Part shown: positions 57,712 to 64,000 of the stretch, piece after piece
Layout: the number at the start of each line of letters is the position of its first letter
Numbering within the stretch: the stretch's first letter is position 1
Source: CBDDCA01 sp965218205
GTDB lineage: Bacteria > Spirochaetota > Spirochaetia > WTKD01 > G963693115
Length of the DNA stretch: 64,000 nt
Direction of reading: 5' to 3'
NCBI GenBank assembly: GCA_965218205.1
Contig: OZ244590.1
Span: 1,860,001 to 1,924,000 of the forward strand
Notes under the pieces: generated by a model
Told to the model about the DNA's origin: nothing
Database searches by the model: none
The model's input: the letters and a program-made list of their open reading frames with translations, nothing else
Position numbers and translations under genes: made by a program

Positions 57712-58527
57712 ATGTCATTATTAGTAATTGATATTGGAAACTCAACCATAGCAGTAAGCGTGTGTACAAAAGAGGAAAATCCAAGTACTTGCAACACAAA
57801 GATTCATACACAGCATGCTCATGGTACAAAACAAACATGGCTTCCTATACAAACATTTTCCACTCAAAAAGCCCTCTCAGAACACGCTTCTCTACAAGAT
57901 ATAGAAGCCTTGTTATTCTATGATTCTCTCAATATCACCTGTGTCGCAATAAGCTCAGTGGTCCCGCATCTCACCTCTCGTATTGAAACAGTAGCAAAAA
58001 AACACTACTCATGCCCTGTACATACTATACAAACAACTATGCCTTCCCCGTTACAAGCGCCCATTGTGAAAGAACTAGGAAGCGACTTATTTGCCAACGC
58101 AGTATCTGCATATACAAAAAGTAATGGAAAAGCATCTATTACAGTAGATTTTGGTACTGCTCTTAGCTTTATAGCAGTACATGAAAACGGAAAAATTGCA
58201 GGCGTTGCCATTGCCCCTGGTGTACATACGAGCCTACACTCTTTAGTAAAAAATACCGCTTTATTACACAACATTCCCTTACAATACCCCACGAGTGTAC
58301 TAGGACAAGATACCGAACATGCATTGCAAAGTGGAATACTCATAGGAAACGAACAGTTAGTATTTGGTATATGCAATCGTATGAAACAAGAACTACACAC
58401 ACCATGCTATAGTTATGCTACAGGAGGCAGCACTGCACTTTTCCCCACACTAAAACACTACTTTGATGAAATAGACAGCTACCATACAATGAAAGGAATA
58501 GCACACATAGCATCCTATAAAGAGTAA
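57712..58527 (+). CDS. coaX: Type III pantothenate kinase
   Basis: 271 residues. First step of CoA synthesis. ASKHA-fold motifs: VIDIGNSTIAVSV (phosphate 1, Asp6), VDFGTALSFIAV, IAGVAIAPGVHTSLHSL, and ATGGSTALF near the end. Standard length. It starts 36 bp after the GH4 stop on the same strand, with its own TATACT 12 bases before the ATG and no clear Shine-Dalgarno. Confidence 0.95.
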   Translation: MSLLVIDIGNSTIAVSVCTKEENPSTCNTKIHTQHAHGTKQTWLPIQTFSTQKALSEHASLQDIEALLFYDSLNITCVAISSVVPHLTSRIETVAKKHYSCPVHTIQTTMPSPLQAPIVKELGSDLFANAVSAYTKSNGKASITVDFGTALSFIAVHENGKIAGVAIAPGVHTSLHSLVKNTALLHNIPLQYPTSVLGQDTEHALQSGILIGNEQLVFGICNRMKQELHTPCYSYATGGSTALFPTLKHYFDEIDSYHTMKGIAHIASYKE

Positions 58528-58569
58528 ATACAGGGAGAGAGGCAAGTTTGTAGTACTAGCTATTACAAA

Positions 58570-60114
58570 TCAAGTCACATACATCTCTTGTATGTATCTC
58601 ATAAAATCATCTGTTGTTAGCGGTAACAGTTCCGAAGGAAATTTACTCGCCCCATATTGATGTATAGCTTCTTTTAGCCATTCTTTTATTTCTCTCATAC
58701 TTCCTTGCTGCATACAACGTTCATATTCAGGAAACTCTTGTTTCATTGTATAAAAAAGCTGAGCAGAATAGAGATTTCCTAAAGAATAGCTAGGAAAATA
58801 GCCAAAATATCCCTCCGACCAATGAACATCCTGTAATACCCCTTCAGCATAATTTTTTGGTTCAATACCAAGATATTTCTTATATTTACTATTCCATGCA
58901 CTTGGTAACTCATCCACTCCTATGTCACCTTCAATAAGAGCTTTTTCAAGTTCAAAACGTACAATAATATGTAAAGTATATCCTATCTCATCTGACTCAA
59001 CGCGTATCGGTTGTTTCTCTACTTTTTTTAGATGAGCAAAAAATGTCTCTATAGGCATATCACTAAATGCAGGTACATGTTGACATAAAATAGGATACCA
59101 ATATTCCCAAAACAACGGATGTTTTCCTATCATGTTCTCAAAAAAACGAGATTGTGATTCATGGATGCCATACGATGCTCCCTCATCACACACGGTCTCC
59201 TTAAACAAGGAAGCTATTCCTAAATCATAAAACGCATGCCCCATCTCATGCATAGCAGACGATATTGCCGATAAAGGATTATGTTCTAAATAGCGTGTAG
59301 TAATACGAGCATCATCTATCCCAAGCCCTACAGAAAAAGGATGTGCAGATACTCCAAGATGCCCTATATCTTTTGTAAACCCTAGCCCTTCACATAAAGC
59401 AGTAACAAAATTCTGCTGTTGTGTACGAGAAACATATGGTAATGCTGGTAATTGCAGTGACTTATTTTTATCACATAACAGCATATAGTACTGTATTATT
59501 TCATGCTTAAAAGATGAAAATAACTTCAATATATCCTCTGCGGTTGTATGTGGCTCAAACTGATCAATTAAAGCATCATAACGACTGTATTGCTTTCCTT
59601 CCTTATATCCTAAACAGTCAGCTATATTTTGATTAAACGAAATAACTTTCTGCAAACTATCCTTAAACACAGTGTAATCATTTTTTTCACGTGCTTCTTT
59701 CCATGCAAGAGAAGCCAGAGCTGTTTCCTTTTTGAAATCTGATACAAGCTGTGGAGGAACACTTGAGGCTTTTTTCCATTCTCTATATTTTGTACGTAAC
59801 CAATGCCGAATCTCTTGTGGCAACTGCGTATCTCCTAGCTGATTCTCCTCTTGTACCTCACATACATGGAGCAACTCACTGACTGTATGTTGAGTAATTG
59901 ACTCATGTATTTTCAGCTCAATATACGCTAACTGTTCTGCACGACTTTTTACTGCAGCTTGAGGCATAGTAAGTGCCTGATCCCACGATAACAATGCTGA
60001 TATTCGCTTTAAGAAATAAGTTTCTTTATCAATAGCCAATAAGTCTAACACCGCCTTTTTTACAGTTGCATTGACATCATTTTGTTCAAGTAACGATTGC
60101 ATTGTTATCCCCAT
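58570..60114 (-). CDS. M32 carboxypeptidase (Taq type)
   Basis: 514 residues. Zinc metallocarboxypeptidase with HEMGHAFYD (His289-Glu290-x-x-His293) and the downstream family motif VCDEGASYGIHESQSRFFENMIGK carrying the third ligand Glu. HPFSVGLGIDDARITTRY is the family signature before the HExxH. Cytoplasmic, removes C-terminal residues from peptides. The start may be the ATG at 60102, which has GGGGA 6 bases upstream. It is 28 bp downstream of thrS on the same strand. Confidence 0.93.
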   Translation of the reverse strand: MGITMQSLLEQNDVNATVKKAVLDLLAIDKETYFLKRISALLSWDQALTMPQAAVKSRAEQLAYIELKIHESITQHTVSELLHVCEVQEENQLGDTQLPQEIRHWLRTKYREWKKASSVPPQLVSDFKKETALASLAWKEAREKNDYTVFKDSLQKVISFNQNIADCLGYKEGKQYSRYDALIDQFEPHTTAEDILKLFSSFKHEIIQYYMLLCDKNKSLQLPALPYVSRTQQQNFVTALCEGLGFTKDIGHLGVSAHPFSVGLGIDDARITTRYLEHNPLSAISSAMHEMGHAFYDLGIASLFKETVCDEGASYGIHESQSRFFENMIGKHPLFWEYWYPILCQHVPAFSDMPIETFFAHLKKVEKQPIRVESDEIGYTLHIIVRFELEKALIEGDIGVDELPSAWNSKYKKYLGIEPKNYAEGVLQDVHWSEGYFGYFPSYSLGNLYSAQLFYTMKQEFPEYERCMQQGSMREIKEWLKEAIHQYGASKFPSELLPLTTDDFMRYIQEMYVT

Positions 60115-60142
60115 CTTTCATCTATAATTTGTAATACTAAAT

Positions 60143-61915
60143 TTATAATACTGCTTTATTACGTATTTTTTCTTGTATAAATGTGATAAAGTCATCTATA
60201 GAAAATTCCCCTATTTGGTCCCCTTTTCTTGTACGACATGCTACTGTCCCTTTCTCTGCTTCTTTTTGTCCTATTACTAACATATAAGGAATTTTATCTA
60301 ACTGTGCTTTTCGTATCTTTGCACCAAGCCGTTCATTATCACTATTTATCGAAGCAAAAATATTATTCGCCTGTAGCTTTTGCCTATACTCTTCAGCAAG
60401 CTCTCTATACTGTTCTACAATAGGAATAATAACTACCTGTTCAGGAGCAAGCCATACAGGAAAAGCTCCCGAGTAATGCTCTATCAATACACCAAAAAAT
60501 CGTTCCAAAGATCCCAGCAACGCACGATGAATCATATAAGGACGCTTTTTTTCTCCATCTTTATCAATAAAACTCATATTAAATCGCTCAGGCAAATTAA
60601 AATCAAATTGAATAGTTGTCATTTGCCATTCTCTTCCTAGTGCATCCTTAATCTTAAAGTCTATCTTAGGACCATAGAATGCCCCTCCTCCTTCGTCTAT
60701 CTCATATTCAATATGTTCTTCTTCTACTGCTTTCTTTAATGCGTCTGTAACCCTTTGCCAATCATCATCCTTGCCTACCGCTTTTTTTGGTTTTGTTGCC
60801 AAAAAAGCCTTAATATCAGAAAATCCTAAATCTTTCCAAATAGAATAAGAAAACCGTAACACTTCCTTTATTTCATTTTCTACCTGATTGGGAGTACAAA
60901 AAATATGAGCATCATCCTGTGTAAAACCACGAACACGTAACAATCCATGCAATACCCCTCCTTTCTCATATCGATATACAGTACCAAGCTCTGCCCAACG
61001 TAATGGAAGCTCACGATACGAACGCATCTTATTTTGATATATCAGTATATGAAAAGGACAGTTCATAGGTTTTGCATAATAATCGCTTGCATCTAACTCC
61101 ATAGGAGAATACATATTCTCTTTGTAAAATTCAAGATGTCCACTTTTTTCCCATAACCAGCTTTTTCCTACATGTGGCGTAAACAGTATATCGTAGCCAT
61201 TGTGAAGATGCCTTTCGCGCCAATAATCCTCCACAGTCACACGAATGCGAGCTCCTTTTGGATGCCAGTAAATCAACCCCGCTCCTGCCTCTTCATGAAT
61301 ACTAAATAGATCAAGCTCTTTCCCAATCTTTCTGTGATCTCTTTTTTCTACTTCTTTTAACCACTCTAAATGTTGACGTAGCTCTTTTGGTTGAGTCCAT
61401 GCAGTAGCATATATCCTTTGTAACATAGGACGCTTTTCATCTCCACGCCAATACGCTCCTGCTACAGAAAGTAACTTACACGCCTTTGCATTCAAATACT
61501 TAGTACTAGGAACATGAGGCCCCTTACATACATCAACAAAATCGTATACTGTATAGGTACTCAACTCAGCATCATCATGAAACCCACTGATAAGCTCTTG
61601 CTTATATGGTTGCTGTTCATACAACTTCATAATATCATCACGAGTATGTACCTGTTTTGTAAATGCAGATTCTTCTTTTAGTATCTCACCCATAGTATCT
61701 TCTATCCGTACTAAATCAGCTTCAGTAAGCGAATGAGGGAGATCAAAATCATAGTAAAAGCCATTTTCTATGGGAGGCCCAATAGCAGTCTTTGCCTCTG
61801 GAAACAACTGTAGCACTGCTTTTGCCATAACATGAGCAAAACTATGGCGTATACGATACAACTGTTCTTCTATAGATAATTTTTTATATTCTGATTCATT
61901 TATGCTTTCTTCCAT
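60143..61915 (-). CDS. thrS: Threonyl-tRNA synthetase lacking TGS domain
   Basis: 590 residues. It begins directly with the editing domain (IRHSFAHVMAKAVLQLFPE with HxxxH); the ~60-residue N-terminal TGS domain of Escherichia coli ThrRS is absent, as in several spirochaetes. Class II motifs are present: motif 2 region FTQDDAHIFCTP, zinc ligand Cys in KPMNCPFH (about residue 286), motif 3 HRALLGSLERFFGVLIEH. The anticodon domain ends the protein. AGAGG lies 5 bases before the ATG. The M32 gene follows. Confidence 0.97.
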   Translation of the reverse strand: MEESINESEYKKLSIEEQLYRIRHSFAHVMAKAVLQLFPEAKTAIGPPIENGFYYDFDLPHSLTEADLVRIEDTMGEILKEESAFTKQVHTRDDIMKLYEQQPYKQELISGFHDDAELSTYTVYDFVDVCKGPHVPSTKYLNAKACKLLSVAGAYWRGDEKRPMLQRIYATAWTQPKELRQHLEWLKEVEKRDHRKIGKELDLFSIHEEAGAGLIYWHPKGARIRVTVEDYWRERHLHNGYDILFTPHVGKSWLWEKSGHLEFYKENMYSPMELDASDYYAKPMNCPFHILIYQNKMRSYRELPLRWAELGTVYRYEKGGVLHGLLRVRGFTQDDAHIFCTPNQVENEIKEVLRFSYSIWKDLGFSDIKAFLATKPKKAVGKDDDWQRVTDALKKAVEEEHIEYEIDEGGGAFYGPKIDFKIKDALGREWQMTTIQFDFNLPERFNMSFIDKDGEKKRPYMIHRALLGSLERFFGVLIEHYSGAFPVWLAPEQVVIIPIVEQYRELAEEYRQKLQANNIFASINSDNERLGAKIRKAQLDKIPYMLVIGQKEAEKGTVACRTRKGDQIGEFSIDDFITFIQEKIRNKAVL

Positions 61916-62024
61916 AGTAACCTCTTTCCATTCAATATATATTTATTGTATAGTACTCTTTACAATATTACCATACCCTACTGTTCTATAGTTACTTATT
62001 TATAGAAGAAACAATGTTAAAAAA

Positions 62025-62330
62025 AGAGCTGGATTAGATAAGAGAAAAAAAAGCTATTCTAAAAGAATAGGCATGAGAAAAACAAGTATGTCGTGGTATC
62101 ATAAATTACGGTTATTATAAACGAGAAGGAGGAGCAAAAGGAAAAACATTGGAATCAATCAAGAGGCATCTGAGAATATATAATGGAATACCGAAAAAAT
62201 ATTTTGAATTACACTTAAAGGAATGTGAATTGCGGTTTAATTATAGACTGATAGCAAACATGTATAAAGTGTTGTATAATTGGATAAAGGAGGCAGGATT
62301 AGTCTAATTTTGCTTATCCATGCCAGCCCC
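62025..62330 (+). mobile_element. Internally deleted IS1595-like element
   Basis: About 306 bp. The left end GAGCTGGATTAGATAAGAGA and the right end TTGCTTATCCATGCCAGCCC are imperfect inverted repeats. The right two-thirds encode the transposase C-terminus: ESIKRHLRIYNGIPKKYFEL then HLKECELRFNYRLIANMYK, ending GLV. Only a short N-terminal fragment (RIGMRKTSMSWYHKLR-like) remains. It is homologous to the remnant next to cas9, including the terminal bases. It lies just upstream of the Fn3 lipoprotein gene. Confidence 0.75.
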
Positions 62331-62353
62331 TAAAATTATTAAAAGAGGTATAT

Positions 62354-64000
62354 ATGAAGTTAAATATATTCTATTTATTTTTTATATTTCTTGTGTTTTC
62401 ACTTTTTACTTGTGAAGATATAAAGGTTAGTAGTAAGGGAAAAGCCACCGCACCAGCAGAGGCACGCAGTGTTACAGCAAACTACACCTCTACAAGTACA
62501 ACATTATCATGGCAAGCCCCTATCCTTACAAGCACACACAAAAAAGCAGATGAGGGAAGACTCACAACGGCAGATGTATCGTATAAAATATACAGAGCAG
62601 TAAAAGGAAAGAATGCCCGAAGTATAGCAGAGATTAAGACAGCAGACCCGAACCCGATAACAGTAGGAAAGGAAATAACAAGTACAACTATAACTAATCT
62701 TACCCCCAATACCACCTATGAAATAGTAGTACAATCAGTCAATACCACCGACCCAACAAAAACCTCTATAGGCATACGAATAGAAGTTACTACCCTTGCC
62801 ACTAATCAAGCAACCGCACCACCAAACGCCCGCATTGTGAGAGGAAGCCCAGCCGATACAAGTACAACATTATCATGGCAAGCCCCAAACCTTACAAGCA
62901 CACACAAAAAAGCAGATGGAGGAAGGCTCACAACGGCAGATGTATCGTATAAAATATACAGAGTAGCAAAGGGAAGCAAAGCCCGCTCAATAGACCAGAT
63001 TAAAACAGCAGATACAAACCCGATAGCAGTGGCAAAAGGAACTACCCGCACAACTATACGTAACCTTGCAGGCAGTACCACCTATGAAATAGTAGTACAA
63101 TCAGTCAATGCCACCGACCCAACAAAAACCTCTACAGGCATACGAATAGAAGTTACTACCCTTGCTACTAATCAAGCAACCGCACCATCAAACGCCCGCA
63201 GTGTTACAGCAAGCCACACCAATAGCAGTATAGAAGTATCATGGCAAGCCCCAATGCTTACAAGCACACACAAAAAAGCAAACGGACAAAGGCTCACAAT
63301 ATCAGATGTATCGTATAAAGTATACAGAGTAACAAAGGGAAGCAAAGCCCGCACAATAGCACAGATTAAAACAGCAGACACGAACCCAATAGCAGTAACA
63401 AAAGGAACAACAAGCACAACTATAGATGATCTTGCAGGCAGTACCACCTATGAAATAGTAGTACAATCAGTCAATGCAACAGACACTACAAAAATCTCTA
63501 CAGGTACACGAATAGAAGTTACTACCAATAGTCAAGCCACCGCACCATCAAATGCCCGCAATGTTACAGCAAGCCACACCAATAGCAGTATAGAAGTATC
63601 ATGGCAAGCCCCAATGCTTACAAGCACACACAAAAAAGCAAACGGACAAAGGCTCACAATATCAGATGTATCGTATAAAGTATACAGAGTAACAAAGGGA
63701 AGCAAAGCCCGCACAATAGCACAGATTAAAACAGCAGACACGAACCCGATAGCAGTAGCAAAAGGAACAACAAGCACAACTATACATAACCTTGCAGGCA
63801 GTACCACCTATGAAATAGTAGTACAATCAGTCAATGCCACCGACCCAACAAAAACCTCTACAGGAGTACGAATAGAAGTTACTACCAATAGTCAAGCCAC
63901 CGCACCATCAAATGCCCGCAGTGTTACAGCAAGCCACACCAATAGCAGTATAGAAGTATCATGGCAAGCCCCAATGCTTACAAGCACACACAAAAAAGCA
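62354..64000 (+). CDS. Fn3-repeat lipoprotein, 3' end outside window
   Basis: The reading frame is open from the ATG at 62354 to the window end (at least 549 codons). The N-terminus MKLNIFYLFFIFLVFSLFTC looks like a lipoprotein signal with a variant lipobox (LFTC, Cys20). After a short linker come tandem fibronectin type III-like domains of 120-122 residues (TLSWQAPxLTSTHKKAD, DVSYKIYRV, TTYEIVVQSVNATDPTKTS). The domains resemble the last Fn3-like domain of the 42.6-47.3 kb lipoprotein, which makes the two paralogues. Probably surface exposed. Confidence 0.85.
   Translation, partial: MKLNIFYLFFIFLVFSLFTCEDIKVSSKGKATAPAEARSVTANYTSTSTTLSWQAPILTSTHKKADEGRLTTADVSYKIYRAVKGKNARSIAEIKTADPNPITVGKEITSTTITNLTPNTTYEIVVQSVNTTDPTKTSIGIRIEVTTLATNQATAPPNARIVRGSPADTSTTLSWQAPNLTSTHKKADGGRLTTADVSYKIYRVAKGSKARSIDQIKTADTNPIAVAKGTTRTTIRNLAGSTTYEIVVQSVNATDPTKTSTGIRIEVTTLATNQATAPSNARSVTASHTNSSIEVSWQAPMLTSTHKKANGQRLTISDVSYKVYRVTKGSKARTIAQIKTADTNPIAVTKGTTSTTIDDLAGSTTYEIVVQSVNATDTTKISTGTRIEVTTNSQATAPSNARNVTASHTNSSIEVSWQAPMLTSTHKKANGQRLTISDVSYKVYRVTKGSKARTIAQIKTADTNPIAVAKGTTSTTIHNLAGSTTYEIVVQSVNATDPTKTSTGVRIEVTTNSQATAPSNARSVTASHTNSSIEVSWQAPMLTSTHKKA
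62450..64000 (+). repeat. Tandem ~360-366 bp Fn3-coding repeats
   Basis: Unit starts recur at about 62450, 62816, 63182, 63541 and 63901 (periods 366, 366, 360, 360). The units from 63182 on are almost identical at the DNA level, so they expanded recently and copy number may vary. Confidence 0.88.

Noticed and set aside
62482..63807. Repeated 91-residue minus-strand frames near the right edge
   Set aside because: Antisense of the tandem Fn3 units; the plus frame is open from a lipoprotein signal to the window end and carries the domain motifs.

Overview
The window is AT-rich chromosomal DNA from a bacterium that is most likely a spirochaete. This rests on gene content, not on a marker gene: a FliG-like flagellar-switch paralogue, an rpoN-hprK-ptsH cluster, a threonyl-tRNA synthetase without the N-terminal TGS domain, large Fn3 and BspA-type surface lipoproteins, and a Chlamydia-like class Ic ribonucleotide reductase. 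No rRNA or tRNA was seen, so the assignment stays tentative.

Layout. 1-2.7 kb: end of an amidohydrolase gene, a SelA/DgaE-like PLP enzyme and RidA, a coherent catabolic cluster. 2.7-8.1 kb: accessory genes (large pentapeptide-repeat membrane protein, secreted coiled-coil protein, TerB-like/BRCT protein, lipoprotein hydrolase) separated by three short elements that resemble the CRISPR repeat. 8.2-28.0 kb: a type II-C CRISPR-Cas locus. cas1 and cas2 lie at the left. Then comes an array of 190 canonical 36-bp repeats (66-bp period) plus three degenerate ones. Next are a small two-ORF gene remnant, an IS1595-like remnant interrupted by an IS481-like element, cas9 on the minus strand, and a complete tracrRNA gene on the plus strand. 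Each repeat carries an extended -10 promoter (TGATATAAT) reading leftward, and a leftward intrinsic terminator sits between cas2 and the first repeat. The array is therefore probably transcribed toward cas2, opposite to cas1-cas2, as in Neisseria-type II-C systems.

28.0-42.2 kb: an HrgA-like HTH protein next to the tracrRNA; a redoxin-HIT-rsmE operon; valS-gcvH; nrdA-nrdB with a paired NrdR-box-like operator; gmd-fcl for GDP-L-fucose; an ImmA/IrrE-type protease; and a small membrane protein. 42.6-47.3 kb: a 1,554-residue lipoprotein of Fn3-like repeats ending in BspA-type repeats. 47.6-61.9 kb: housekeeping genes. These include a GyrI-like protein, a dGTPase, a tight seven-gene minus-strand operon (fliG-like, steroid-reductase-like, SDR, rpoN, hprK, ptsH, holA), a GH4 glycosidase, coaX, an M32 carboxypeptidase and thrS. 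62.0-64.0 kb: a second IS1595-like remnant and the start of another Fn3-repeat lipoprotein that runs off the window.

The most interesting material is the CRISPR locus: its size, its repeat-borne promoters, the dual-use anti-repeat (tracrRNA on one strand, probable cas9 promoter on the other), an IS end that supplies the cas9 stop codon, and repeat-like sequences outside the array. The Phe-for-Tyr RNR beta subunit and a recurrent pattern of -10 boxes placed 6-8 nt before start codons (possible leaderless mRNAs) are also worth checking.
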